DNA from: JACVRU01 sp040902725 | GTDB lineage: Bacteria > Actinomycetota > Thermoleophilia > Gaiellales > Gaiellaceae | Assembly (NCBI GenBank): GCA_040902725.1 | Contig: JBBDWU010000012.1 | Location: 1 to 43,871, forward strand | DNA: 43,871 nucleotides | Direction: 5' to 3' | Shown here: piece by piece, positions 31,731 through 41,918 of the stretch | How the letters are laid out: every line of letters begins with the position of its first letter | Position numbering within the stretch: the first letter of the stretch is position 1 | Program-made: the position numbers and the translations under genes | Notes under the pieces: model-generated | What the model saw: only the letters and a program-made list of their open reading frames with translations | What the model was told of the DNA's origin: nothing | Databases searched by the model: none

Positions 31731-32564
31731 GTGGCGACGGCTCGGCAAGGCGGACTCCTGCTCACGGTGCTCGGGGTCCTCTGGGGCCTTTGGGAGCTCT
31801 TCAAGTGGGCGGGCGAGGCGACCGGGCTCCAGCTGGGGCGCTTCGTCGTCAACGACCGGACGCTGCCGCACGTCCACGACATCCTCGCGACGCTCGGCGA
31901 GCCCTCGCGCCGGAACGGCCCGCCGCTGATCGAGGTCCTCGGCGACTCGGCCGTCGTGACCGCGAAGGAGGCCGCGGCCGGCTTCGCGCTCGGCGCCTCC
32001 ATCGGCTTCCTGATCGCGGTCGTGCTCGTCCACTCGCGCCTCATGCAGCGCGGGTTCCTCCCCTACATCGTCGCCTCGCAGACGGTGCCGATCCTCGCGA
32101 TCGCGCCGATGGTCGTCGTCTGGATGGGCGGCCGTGGGCTGCCGAACTGGTTCTCGGTCGCGGTGATCGCCGCCTACCTGACCTTCTTCCCGGTGACGAT
32201 CAACACGCTCCGGGGCCTGAACTCGGCAGACCCGCGCGCGCTCGAGCTGATGCGCTCCTACGCCGCCAGCCGCTGGCGGATTCTCTGGAAGGTGCGCGCG
32301 CCGGCGTCGATGCCCTACCTGTTCGCCGCGCTGAAGATATCCGCCACCGCGAGCGTCGTCGGCGCGATCATCGGCGAGCTGCCCGCCGCAATCGGCGACG
32401 GGCTCGGCAACGCGATCCTCAACTTCAACCAGTACTACGCGAGCGCGCCCGAGCGGCTGTGGGCCACGAACCTGATCGCCGCCGCGCTCGGGATCGCCTT
32501 CTTCCTCGCCGTGGTCGCCGCCGAGCGCGTCGTCGTCCGCCGCGCGCCGGAGAACGTCGCATGA
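31731..32564 (+). CDS. ABC transporter permease (NitT/TauT/ThiX type)
   Basis: 277 aa with about six transmembrane helices. The EAA loop that contacts the ATPase is seen as ELMRSYAASRWRILWKVRAP near residues 171-190. The family includes permeases for nitrate, taurine, sulfonates and thiamine precursors. The start is GTG at 31731. It overlaps the ATPase gene by 4 bp. First of a four-gene importer (permease, ATPase, permease, binding protein). Confidence 0.9.
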   Translation: MATARQGGLLLTVLGVLWGLWELFKWAGEATGLQLGRFVVNDRTLPHVHDILATLGEPSRRNGPPLIEVLGDSAVVTAKEAAAGFALGASIGFLIAVVLVHSRLMQRGFLPYIVASQTVPILAIAPMVVVWMGGRGLPNWFSVAVIAAYLTFFPVTINTLRGLNSADPRALELMRSYAASRWRILWKVRAPASMPYLFAALKISATASVVGAIIGELPAAIGDGLGNAILNFNQYYASAPERLWATNLIAAALGIAFFLAVVAAERVVVRRAPENVA

Positions 32565-33376
32565 GCGTGGTGAAGCTCGCCGGCGTACACAAGGAGTTCG
32601 CGCAGGGGGACGTGGTAGCGCTCGAGGACATCGACCTGGAGGTGCAGCCGGGCGAGTTCGTCTCGCTGATCGGCCCGTCGGGCTGCGGCAAGTCGACGCT
32701 GCTGCGGATCGTCGGCGACCTGATCCAGCCCACCGGCGGCAGCGTCGTCGTGAACGGCAAGCGCGCGCACCAGGCCCGGGTCGACCGCGACTACGGAATC
32801 GTCTTCCAGGACGCCGTCCTGTTCGACTGGCGCACGGTCGAGAAGAACATCGCGCTGCCGCTCGAGCTGACCGGCTGGAGCCGCCGGCGCCGGGCGGAGC
32901 GCGTGCGCGAGCTCATGGAGCTCGTCGAGCTGACCGGCTTCGAGCGACACCACCCCTGGCAGCTCTCGGGCGGCATGCAGCAGCGCGTGTCGATCGCCCG
33001 CGCCCTGTCCTTCTCCCCCGCGCTGCTGCTGATGGACGAGCCTTTCGGCGCCCTCGACGAGATGACGCGCGAGCGCATGAACCTCGAGCTGCTCCGGATC
33101 TGGGAGCAGACCGGCTCCACGGTGATCTTCGTCACGCACTCGATCGCCGAAGCCGTCTTCCTCTCCGACCGCGTCGTCGTCATGTCGCCCCGGCCCGGCC
33201 GCATCACCGGCATCGTCGGCGTCGACCTGCCGCGGCCGCGCGCCTCGGAGACCCGCGAGCTGCCGCGCTACGCGGAGCTGATCCGCGACGTGCGGCGCAC
33301 GCTGCGCCGCGGCGGCGGGCTGGAGGAGGAAGGCGAGGACGAGGAGCCGCTGATCGTCGCCGAGGAGGGCTTGTGA
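32561..33376 (+). CDS. ABC transporter ATP-binding protein
   Basis: 271 aa. Walker A GPSGCGKST (about 38-46), Q-loop VFQDAVLFDW, signature LSGGMQQRVSIARAL, Walker B LLLMDEPFGALDE and switch His in VIFVTHSIAEA are complete. An acidic tail (EEEGEDEE) ends the protein. ATG overlaps the first permease stop, and the second permease overlaps its own stop. It powers the importer of this cluster. Confidence 0.95.
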   Translation: MSVVKLAGVHKEFAQGDVVALEDIDLEVQPGEFVSLIGPSGCGKSTLLRIVGDLIQPTGGSVVVNGKRAHQARVDRDYGIVFQDAVLFDWRTVEKNIALPLELTGWSRRRRAERVRELMELVELTGFERHHPWQLSGGMQQRVSIARALSFSPALLLMDEPFGALDEMTRERMNLELLRIWEQTGSTVIFVTHSIAEAVFLSDRVVVMSPRPGRITGIVGVDLPRPRASETRELPRYAELIRDVRRTLRRGGGLEEEGEDEEPLIVAEEGL

Positions 33377-34152
33377 CGCTAGCGCTGCGCCGCACATCGG
33401 AGTGGGGCCCGGCGCTGGCCGTCTTCGCGCTGGGGATCGCCGCCTGGGAGGGGCTGACGCGCGGAATCGGCGTCGAGGAGTTCCTACTCCCCCCGCTCTC
33501 GGCCATCCTCGACACGCTTCAGGACAACTGGGACCTGATCTGGAGCGCCGGCTTCTTCACGCTCAAGGAGGCGCTCGGCGGCTTCGTGCTCGGCGCGACC
33601 GCCGCGATCCTGATCGGGCTGGCGCTCGCGCGCTGGCGCACGGTCGGCCGCGCCTTCATGCCGTACGCGATCGCCGCGAACGCAATCCCGATCATCGCGT
33701 TCGCCCCGATCACGAACAACTGGTTCGGCATCACCAGCCAGGCCTCGAAGATGGTGATCGCCGCGGTGCTCGTCTTCTTCCCGGTGCTGGTGAACACGCT
33801 GCGGGGGCTGACGTCGGTGCGACCCCAGCAGATCGAGCTGATGCGCTCCTATGCCTCCGGAGAGCTGGAGATCTTCCGCCGCGTCCGCATCCCCACCGCG
33901 CTGCCGTACATCTTCTCGGGCTTGAAGGTCGGGACGGTACTCGCGATGATCGGCGCCATCGTGGGCGACTACTTCGGCGGCTCGCAGAACTCGCTGGGAA
34001 TCCTCATCAAGCGATCGGCGGGGATCTTCGACTTCAAGCTCGCGTGGGCGGCGATCCTCGTCGCCAGCATCCTGGGAATTGCGTTCTACGCCGCCGTCGC
34101 GACGGCAGAGCGGCTCACGATGCGATGGAATCCGTCTGACCGGGCAAATTGA
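33373..34152 (+). CDS. Second ABC transporter permease of the importer
   Basis: 259 aa, about six helices. The EAA-type loop ELMRSYASGELEIFRRVRIP is close to that of the first permease, so the two probably form a heterodimer. The start is GTG at 33373, overlapping the ATPase stop (GTGA). The binding-protein gene follows after 16 bp. Confidence 0.9.
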   Translation: MTLALRRTSEWGPALAVFALGIAAWEGLTRGIGVEEFLLPPLSAILDTLQDNWDLIWSAGFFTLKEALGGFVLGATAAILIGLALARWRTVGRAFMPYAIAANAIPIIAFAPITNNWFGITSQASKMVIAAVLVFFPVLVNTLRGLTSVRPQQIELMRSYASGELEIFRRVRIPTALPYIFSGLKVGTVLAMIGAIVGDYFGGSQNSLGILIKRSAGIFDFKLAWAAILVASILGIAFYAAVATAERLTMRWNPSDRAN

Positions 34153-34168
34153 AAGGAGAGGGCAGCAG

Positions 34169-35302
34169 ATGAAGCATCCGAGATGGCTCGTGCTGGCGGG
34201 GATTCTCGCCGCGCTCGTGCTCAGCCTCGCCGCCTGCGGCGGGGACGACGAAGCGGCGGCTCCGGCAGAGGAGGCGCCCGCCGAGCAGGAGACCGCCAAG
34301 ATCACCTTGCAGCTCAAGTGGGTCACCCAGGCGCAGTTCGCCGGCTATTACGCGGCGCTGGAGCAGGGGTACTACGAGGACGAGGCACTCGACGTGACGA
34401 TCAGGCCGGGCGGCCCGGACATCGTCCCCGAGCAGGCCGTGCTCGGCCAGCAGGCGGAGTTCGGCATCGACTGGCTCGACAACCTGCTCGCCACCCGCGA
34501 CCAGGGCGGCGGGATCGTCAACATCGCGCAGGTCTTCGCCCGCTCGGGCATGACCGAGGTCACGTGGGCTGACACGGGCCTCGACCAGATCACCGAGCTC
34601 GAGGGCAAGAAGGTCGGCGTGTGGCTCGGCGGCAACGAGCACAAGCTGTTCGCCGCCCTGACGAAGAACGGGATCGACCCGCAGTCCGACGTCGAGGTGA
34701 TCGCGCAGCCGTTCGACATGAACCTCTTCATCAACCGGGAGGTCGACGCGGCGGCGGCGATGACCTACAACGAGCTGGCCCAGGTACTCGAGACCGAGAA
34801 CCCGGACACCGGCGAGCTTTACCAGCTCGAGGACCTCAACGTGATGTTGATGTCCGACCTCGGCACCGGAGCGCTCGAGGACGGGATCTTCGTCCGCGAG
34901 GACTGGATCTCCGACCCGGCCAACCAGGACGTCGCCGTCCGCTTCCTGAAGGCGAGCCTGAAGGGCTGGATCTACTGCCGGGACAATCCCGACGACTGCG
35001 TCCAGTACGTGCTCGACGCCGGGCCGACGCTCGGCGAGGGGCACCAGCGCTGGATGATGAACGAGATCAACAAGCTGATCTGGCCTAACGACCTCGGGAT
35101 CGGGATCATGAACCCGACGGACTTCGACACCACCGGTCAGATCTCGCTCGACTACGACATCATCGGGTCGGCGGCCGGCAGCGACGCGTACGTGACCACG
35201 TACGCCGAGCAGGCGGTCCAGGCCCTCATCGACGAGGGGCTGGACGTCAACGGGTCCGACTGGACCGCGCCGGAGGTCGAGGTGACCCCGGGCGGCGAGT
35301 AA
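34169..35302 (+). CDS. THI5/NMT1-type substrate-binding lipoprotein
   Basis: 377 aa. Lipoprotein signal with lipobox LSLAAC (C23), then an acidic linker and the THI5/NMT1-type domain: LQLKWVTQAQFAGYYAALEQ, GYYEDEALDVTIRPGGPDI, LGQQAEFGIDWLDNLL. Relatives bind hydroxymethylpyrimidine precursors of thiamine and other ring compounds. Its place beside dihydropyrimidinase suggests a pyrimidine or hydantoin ligand. The ATG at 34169 has a strong AAAGGAGAG site. It would hang on the outer face of the membrane and feed the two permeases. Confidence 0.88.
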   Translation: MKHPRWLVLAGILAALVLSLAACGGDDEAAAPAEEAPAEQETAKITLQLKWVTQAQFAGYYAALEQGYYEDEALDVTIRPGGPDIVPEQAVLGQQAEFGIDWLDNLLATRDQGGGIVNIAQVFARSGMTEVTWADTGLDQITELEGKKVGVWLGGNEHKLFAALTKNGIDPQSDVEVIAQPFDMNLFINREVDAAAAMTYNELAQVLETENPDTGELYQLEDLNVMLMSDLGTGALEDGIFVREDWISDPANQDVAVRFLKASLKGWIYCRDNPDDCVQYVLDAGPTLGEGHQRWMMNEINKLIWPNDLGIGIMNPTDFDTTGQISLDYDIIGSAAGSDAYVTTYAEQAVQALIDEGLDVNGSDWTAPEVEVTPGGE

Positions 35303-35332
35303 AGCCAGGCAACCGAGAAGGGAGATCCGCTC

Positions 35333-36742
35333 ATGTCCGTTCTGATCAAAGGCGGCCGCGTCATCACCGCAGCGGACGAATACGTCGGCGACGTCTACGT
35401 CGAGGACGAGCGGATCTCCCTGATCGGCGAATCGCTCGACCTCCCGGCCGACCGGGTGATCGACGCGACCGGGAAGTACGTGCTCCCGGGCTGCATCGAC
35501 CCGCATACGCACCTGGACATGCCCTTCGGGGGCACCACCACGGTCGACGACGTCGAGTCGGGCCACGTCTCCGCCGCCTTCGGCGGCACCACCTGCCACG
35601 TCGACTTCGTCATCCAGCCGAAGGGCTCGAGCTTCGGCGAGGCGCTCGAGACCTGGCAGGCGAAGGCGAATGGCAAGGCGCTGATCGACATCGGCTACCA
35701 CATGGCGGTCACCGACCTCCATGACGGCGGCTCGCTCGAGGAGCTGGCGACGCTGCCCGACCAGGGCGTCACCTCCTACAAGCTCTTCATGGCCTACAAG
35801 GGCGCGCTCATGGTCGACGACGAGACGCTCTTCAAGACGATGCAGGTGGCCGCCGAGACCGGGGCGCTCGTGATGGTGCACGCCGAGAACGGCGACGCGA
35901 TCGACGTGCTCGTCAAGGCGGCGCTGGCCGCAGGCCACACCGAACCGCACTGGCACGCGCTCACCCGCCCGCCGGAGACCGAAGGCGAGGCCACGAACCG
36001 CGCGATCCAGCTGGCGCACGTGGCCGGCTGCAACCTCTACGTCGTCCACGTCTCCTGCCGCGAGTCAGTCGAGCCGATCGCCACCGCGCGCGAGAAGGGC
36101 TGGGACGTGTGGGGCGAGACCTGCACGCAGTATTTCTTCGTCGACTACTCGTTCCTCGAACGGCCGAACTTCGAGGGTGCGAAGTACGTCTACACGCCGC
36201 CGCCGCGCGCAAAGGAGAACCAGGACGTGCTCTGGGCCGCGGTCAAGAACGACGTGCTCTCGGCGATCTCGACCGACCACTGTGCCTTCCTCTGGGACGG
36301 GCAGAAGACGCTCGGCAAGGACGACTTCTCGAAGATCCCGAACGGCGGTCCGGGGATCGAGAACCGGCTGCAGATGATCCACGAGTTCGGCGTCCGCGAG
36401 GGGCGGATCTCGATGAACCGGATGGTCGAGCTGCTGGCGACGAACCCGGCGAAGCTCTTCGGCCTGTACCCGCGGAAGGGCACGATCGCGGTCGGCACCG
36501 ACGCCGACATCGTGATCTTCGACCCCGAGCAGAAGGTGACGATCTCGGCCGCCACCCACCACTCGAAGGTCGACTACAACCTCTTCGAGGGCACCGAGGT
36601 CACCGGCTCGCCGGAGCTCGTGCTGCGCCGTGGCGAGATCCTGGTCGAGGGCGGCGAGCTCGTCGCCAGGCCGGGCAGCGGCCAGTTCGTCCGCCGCGCC
36701 CGGTTCGGCGAGGAGCTGAAGCCGGGCGTGGCGGTCGGCTAG
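35333..36742 (+). CDS. Dihydropyrimidinase (D-hydantoinase)
   Basis: 469 aa cyclic amidohydrolase. The binuclear metal site is complete: H58 and H60 in DPHTHLD, the carboxylated lysine K150 in SYKLFMAYKG, H183 in VHAENGD, H239 in HVSCRES and D315 in STDHCAF. GPGIENRLQM and the C-terminal YNLFEG are typical for dihydropyrimidinase. It opens dihydrouracil to N-carbamoyl-beta-alanine. ATG at 35333 has an AAGGGAGAT site, 30 bp after the binding-protein gene, so uptake and ring opening are co-expressed. Confidence 0.92.
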   Translation: MSVLIKGGRVITAADEYVGDVYVEDERISLIGESLDLPADRVIDATGKYVLPGCIDPHTHLDMPFGGTTTVDDVESGHVSAAFGGTTCHVDFVIQPKGSSFGEALETWQAKANGKALIDIGYHMAVTDLHDGGSLEELATLPDQGVTSYKLFMAYKGALMVDDETLFKTMQVAAETGALVMVHAENGDAIDVLVKAALAAGHTEPHWHALTRPPETEGEATNRAIQLAHVAGCNLYVVHVSCRESVEPIATAREKGWDVWGETCTQYFFVDYSFLERPNFEGAKYVYTPPPRAKENQDVLWAAVKNDVLSAISTDHCAFLWDGQKTLGKDDFSKIPNGGPGIENRLQMIHEFGVREGRISMNRMVELLATNPAKLFGLYPRKGTIAVGTDADIVIFDPEQKVTISAATHHSKVDYNLFEGTEVTGSPELVLRRGEILVEGGELVARPGSGQFVRRARFGEELKPGVAVG

Positions 36743-36746
36743 CCCT

Positions 36747-37019
36747 TCACGCGTGGTGCGGCGACATCGCCGGTAGGTGCAAGGACGGCAACAGCTCGTT
36801 GAGCCGGCCGCGCGCCGCTTCGAGCCGGGACATCATGCTCGCCGCGGCGACTCCGCTGGCCGAGATGGCGACCGCGGCGCCGTCGTGGGCCGCGATCGCG
36901 GCCCAGCTGTCGTCAGCGGCTTCCCGCCTGCCTTCCCTCGCGCCTTTGCGCTTCGGGTACGCGCGCTCCGGGACGGCGCGATCGTCGCTCTCAAGGACGT
37001 CTGGGCCGGTACGTGCGGT
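36747..37019 (-). pseudogene. Possible gene remnant between dihydropyrimidinase and the HYR protein
   Basis: An open frame of 90 codons on the minus strand without a usable start near its 5' end (the first Met is at codon 62). It encodes segments such as AVPERAYPKRKGAREGRREA and DGAAVAISASGVAAAS, and keeps ~80% G/C at third positions. In a second frame just upstream (37065-36991) a 24-codon stretch reads ERAGTIAVVDLLNRTYRP, also with coding-like bias. Joining the two would need one frameshift. No family is recognised. It may be a decayed regulator or a chance frame; the gap 36743-37060 holds nothing else. Confidence 0.3.
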
Positions 37020-37060
37020 TCAGCAGGTCGACCACCGCGATCGTTCCCGCGCGCTCGAGG

Positions 37061-37810
37061 TCATCTCACGACCACCGTGAACGTGGCGCGGCCGGTGTTG
37101 CCGCTCGAGTCGATGGCCAAGCAGCTGACCTTCGTACGCCCGCGCTTGAACCAGCTGCCGGAGCGCGGCGTGCAAGCGACGGCGACCGAGCCGTCGACCG
37201 CGTCCTGCGCCGCGACCGTGTAGCGCACGCGCATCCGCTTCGCTCCCCTCGGCGCCCGGACGGTTTTTGAGGCTGCCCCGGTGAAGATCGGCGGCGTGAT
37301 GTCGAAGTCGACTCCGGGCACCGTTAACATCCCCGCCCACGTGTCTGTGGAGTCTACGAAGTCCACGACGGACTTGAACGTGAGGCTCCCCGAAGCCCCC
37401 GCGTACATTCCCGATGCCCCCGTGACTGTGAACTCGAGGGGCCCGAACGTGACCGGCAGGTTTAGCGAACCGCAGACCATTCCGGGCCTCGACAGCTCGA
37501 GCGTGCCCTTACCCGCAACTTCGATGACTACGCTGTTGTGCAGGATGATCGGACAGTTGGCGTCGTCCGGAACGGTCTTCGTATAGGTGGACGTGGCTCG
37601 GCCTAACCCAGGGATCTCGCCCTCGCCAACGTATCGAACACAGGTGACGATGCCAGAGCTCCCCGGCGGGCAGTAGTCAGGATTGGCGAGATGAATGGAT
37701 GTGAGGGTCGCATTGAGCCGCAGCGTCCCCGATGTCCGCATCGGCGCTGCAGATGCTCCCGCGGCGAGCGTCAGCGCGATGGCCGCCGCGAGCATCGACC
37801 AGCCCTTCAC
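37061..37810 (-). CDS. Secreted protein with C-terminal HYR domain
   Basis: 249 aa. Signal peptide MLAAAIALTLAAGASA follows a short start (GTG at 37810; an in-frame ATG six codons later is an alternative). The middle (about 25-170) is rich in Gly, Thr and Val with one Cys pair and has no known fold. The last ~65 residues match the HYR (hyalin repeat) domain: DAVDGSVAVACTPRSGSWF, then GRTKVSCLAIDSSGNTG. HYR is an Ig-like adhesion module. The start overlaps the stop of the 90-aa gene (GTGA). Surface or matrix role inferred. Confidence 0.78.
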   Translation of the reverse strand: MKGWSMLAAAIALTLAAGASAAPMRTSGTLRLNATLTSIHLANPDYCPPGSSGIVTCVRYVGEGEIPGLGRATSTYTKTVPDDANCPIILHNSVVIEVAGKGTLELSRPGMVCGSLNLPVTFGPLEFTVTGASGMYAGASGSLTFKSVVDFVDSTDTWAGMLTVPGVDFDITPPIFTGAASKTVRAPRGAKRMRVRYTVAAQDAVDGSVAVACTPRSGSWFKRGRTKVSCLAIDSSGNTGRATFTVVVR

Positions 37811-38079
37811 TTCGAGAACTCGACCGTGACGACCAGGCTGCCGAGGAAGAGGACCCGTCCGGCGACGCGCGGGAACGTAACCACCCGCGCGGAAGGCGGG
37901 ATCCGCCACACCGCCGGCAGCCTGCCCGCGCCGCCGCCTCCCGGCTCGGGCGGCACAGCGAGCCCGGCGCCGAAGATGTTGGCCTTCGCGTGCGCGAAGG
38001 CGACCGCGCTCTCCTGCTCGCAGAGCCGCGCCAGCTCCTCTTCCCGTCCGAAGAACGTGCGTTTTTGCACGACCGCCAT
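37807..38079 (-). CDS. Small hypothetical protein coupled to the HYR protein
   Basis: 90 aa: MAVVQKRTFFGREEELARL, a Gly/Pro-rich linker around VPPEPGGGGAG, and a basic-hydrophobic C-terminal half ending GSLVVTVEFSK. No signal peptide, no recognised family. CATAAT (38092-38087) lies 7 nt before the ATG at 38079, which favours that start over an ATG three codons earlier that overlaps the -10. It overlaps the HYR gene by 4 bp. Codon bias is normal. Confidence 0.55.
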   Translation of the reverse strand: MAVVQKRTFFGREEELARLCEQESAVAFAHAKANIFGAGLAVPPEPGGGGAGRLPAVWRIPPSARVVTFPRVAGRVLFLGSLVVTVEFSK

Positions 38080-38086
38080 CGGACGC

Positions 38087-38092
38087 ATTATG
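38087..38092 (-). promoter_or_regulatory. -10 element (CATAAT) of the small-protein/HYR unit
   Basis: CATAAT on the minus strand, 7 nt from the ATG at 38079. It matches the leaderless layout seen at other starts in the window. Confidence 0.4.
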
Positions 38093-38119
38093 ACGCCCTG
38101 GGGGGCGCGTGCCTAGGGC

Positions 38120-39637
<1,518 letters not shown>

Positions 39638-39642
39638 GCGCG

Positions 39643-39649
39643 TAGGCTA
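39643..39649. promoter_or_regulatory. Overlapping divergent -10 elements of mmsA and the aminotransferase
   Basis: The 7-bp sequence TAGGCTA serves both strands. Plus strand TAGGCT is 7 nt before the GTG at 39656. Minus strand TAGCCT is 6 nt before the ATG at 39637. RNA polymerase could not use both at once. Confidence 0.5.
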
Positions 39650-39655
39650 TCGCCC

Positions 39656-41008
39656 GTGGCCGTGACAGAGACGAATACGGAGCTGGGCAGGCAGATCGTC
39701 GACGAGGCAAAGCGCTACGTCCTCTACTCCTGGTCGGTGCAGGACGCGATCAACCCGATCGCGGTCGCCGGCGCCGAGGGCCGCCATTTCTGGGATTACG
39801 ACGGCAATCGCTACCTCGACTTCGCCTCCCAGCTCGTCAACGTCTCGATCGGCCACCAGCACCCCAAGGTGATCGCGGCGATCAAGGAGCAGGCCGACCG
39901 GCTGGCGACGATCGGCCCGCCGATGGCGACCGAGTCGCGCTCCACGCTCGGCCGCCTGCTGGCGGAGGTGACGCCCGGCGACCTGAGCATGTCCTTCTTC
40001 ACGAACGGCGGCGCCGAGGCGAACGAGAACGCGGTCAAGCTCGCCCGCTGGTACACGGGCCGCCACAAGGTGGTCGCCCGCTACCGCTCCTACCACGGGG
40101 CGACCGCGGGCTCGATCACGCTCACCGGCGACCCCCGCCGCTGGCCTGCCGAGCCCGGGATCCCCGGCGTCGTGCGCTTGTTCGACCCCTACACCTACCG
40201 CTGCCCCGCGGGCCATCCCGACCCCTGTCCGGTCTGCACCGGCGGCCCGCATCTGGAAGAGGTCCTCCAGTACGAGGGGCCGGAGACGGTCGCAGCGGTC
40301 ATCCTCGAGACGGTCACGGGGACGAACGGGGTGATCGTCCCGCCCGACGGCTATCTCCAGTCGATCCGGGAGGTCTGCGACCGGCACGGGATCCTGCTGA
40401 TCACGGACGAAGTGATGGCCGGCTTCGGGCGCACCGGCAAGTGGTTCGCCGTCGACAACTGGGACGTCGTCCCGGACATCCTCACCGTCGCCAAGGGGAT
40501 CAACTCGGGCTACGTGCCGCTCGGCGCGATGATCGTGCGCGAGCCGATCGCGGAGTGGGTGCGCGGCAAGTACTTCGCCGGCGGGCTCACCTACAGCGGC
40601 CATCCGCTCGCGTGCGCGGCGGCGGTGGCGTCGATCGAGGCCTTCCAGGAGGAAGGGATCGTCGAGCACGCGGCCGCCATGGGCGAGGTCTTCCGCGAGG
40701 AGCTCGCCGGCCTCGAGGAGCGGCACCCGTCGATCGGCGAGGTGCGCGGGCTCGGGTGCTTCTGGGGCTTGGAGCTCGTCCGCAGCCGCGAAACCCGCGA
40801 GCCGCTCGTCCCGTTCAACGCGACCGGCGAGGCGGCGGCGCCGGTCGGGCGCGTCGCGAAGGCGGCGCTCGAGCGCGGGCTCTACCTGATGACGCACTGG
40901 AACGTGGTCATGGTCTGCCCGCCGCTGACGATCACGCGCGAAGAGCTCGACGAGGGGATCGCCGTCCTCGACGAGGCGCTCGCGATCGCCGACGAGTACG
41001 TCGCCTAG
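39656..41008 (+). CDS. Class III PLP aminotransferase (beta-alanine/omega-amino acid type)
   Basis: 450 aa. SFFTNGGAEANENAVKLAR, the aromatic-rich YRSYHGATAGSITLTGD, LLITDEVMAGFGRTGKWFA and the PLP lysine K280 in VAKGINSGYVPLG mark a class III omega-aminotransferase. An insert with CPAGHPDPCPVC (about 185-196) is typical of the taurine/beta-alanine:pyruvate branch as I recall it. It would convert beta-alanine to malonate semialdehyde for MmsA. Two GTG starts are possible (39656, 39662). The stop overlaps that of the convergent oxidoreductase gene (CTAG). Confidence 0.87.
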   Translation: MAVTETNTELGRQIVDEAKRYVLYSWSVQDAINPIAVAGAEGRHFWDYDGNRYLDFASQLVNVSIGHQHPKVIAAIKEQADRLATIGPPMATESRSTLGRLLAEVTPGDLSMSFFTNGGAEANENAVKLARWYTGRHKVVARYRSYHGATAGSITLTGDPRRWPAEPGIPGVVRLFDPYTYRCPAGHPDPCPVCTGGPHLEEVLQYEGPETVAAVILETVTGTNGVIVPPDGYLQSIREVCDRHGILLITDEVMAGFGRTGKWFAVDNWDVVPDILTVAKGINSGYVPLGAMIVREPIAEWVRGKYFAGGLTYSGHPLACAAAVASIEAFQEEGIVEHAAAMGEVFREELAGLEERHPSIGEVRGLGCFWGLELVRSRETREPLVPFNATGEAAAPVGRVAKAALERGLYLMTHWNVVMVCPPLTITREELDEGIAVLDEALAIADEYVA

Positions 41009-41910
41009 AAGCAGACGACCAGCTTCGCCGTCGCGCTGCCGTCTGCCTGGCGGCGCCACGCATCGGCGACCTGCTCGAACGGGACTCGCTCGACCTCCAG
41101 CTCGACCTCACCGCGCGTGACGTGGCCGACGAGCGCCGCGTACTCGCGGTGGAGCACGTCCCGTGGCACGGCGTAGTTCGAGAAGCCGTAGATGTCCAGG
41201 ACCTTCCCGCGCACGGCGGCAGACGTCAGCGTCGCCTCGGGGCCGGCGGACTGGCCGATGTTGACGATCCGCGCGCCGCGCGCCGCCGCCTCGAGGGCGG
41301 CCTCCAGCGGCGCGCCCCAGAGCGGGTCGACGACGTAGGTGGGCTCGAAGCGTCCGATCTCCTCGATGTGCACGGCCTCGTCGGCGCCTGCCTCGAGCGC
41401 GCGGGCGAGCCCGTCTGGATCGCGGCCCGCGGCGACGACGAAGGCGCCGCGCAGCTTCGCCGCCTGAAGGGCGACGAGCCCCACGGTGCCGGTCGCACCG
41501 AGGACGAGCACGCGGTCGTCCGGGCGCACCGGCGCCCGCCAGACGACCGGCAGCCAGCCGGCCATCCCGGCGATCCCGCAGGCGCCGGCGAGAGCAGGAT
41601 CGGCACCCTCCGGGACCGGCGCCAGCGACTCCTCCGGCGCGGCGACCAGTTCCGCCAGGCCGCCGGTCCTGCGCCCGTGCACCCACACGCGTGCGCCCGT
41701 GTCGCGCCGCCGTCCCACCGCCTCCGCGCCGGGCACGAACGGCAGCTCCGGGTTGCCGCCGTAGAACCGGCCGGAGCCGACCGCGATGTCGATCGGGTTC
41801 AGCGGCACGCACTCGACGTCGACGAGCACCTCGCCTTCGGCCGCCTCGGGCTCGTCCACCTCGGCCGGACGCGGCGGCTCGCCGAGCGCCTCGATCAGCG
41901 CCGCCCGCAC
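41005..41910 (-). CDS. Zinc-independent quinone oxidoreductase-like MDR protein
   Basis: 301 aa. GroES-like N-terminus (VECVPLNPIDIAVGSGRFYGG), then a Rossmann domain with LVLGATGTVGLVALQAAKLRGA for NADP. It lacks the Cys/His zinc ligands of alcohol dehydrogenases, so it belongs with the quinone oxidoreductase/enoyl-reductase MDR branch. GTG start at 41910, 8 bp after the small DUF4177-like gene in the same direction. Substrate unknown. Confidence 0.8.
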   Translation of the reverse strand: MRAALIEALGEPPRPAEVDEPEAAEGEVLVDVECVPLNPIDIAVGSGRFYGGNPELPFVPGAEAVGRRRDTGARVWVHGRRTGGLAELVAAPEESLAPVPEGADPALAGACGIAGMAGWLPVVWRAPVRPDDRVLVLGATGTVGLVALQAAKLRGAFVVAAGRDPDGLARALEAGADEAVHIEEIGRFEPTYVVDPLWGAPLEAALEAAARGARIVNIGQSAGPEATLTSAAVRGKVLDIYGFSNYAVPRDVLHREYAALVGHVTRGEVELEVERVPFEQVADAWRRQADGSATAKLVVCF

Positions 41911-41918
41911 CGGCCCGG

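Noticed and set aside
34153..34168. Thiamine (TPP) riboswitch before the THI5/NMT1-type binding protein
   Set aside because: The gap is only 16 bp and holds just a ribosome site; no TPP-type conserved elements are present nearby.
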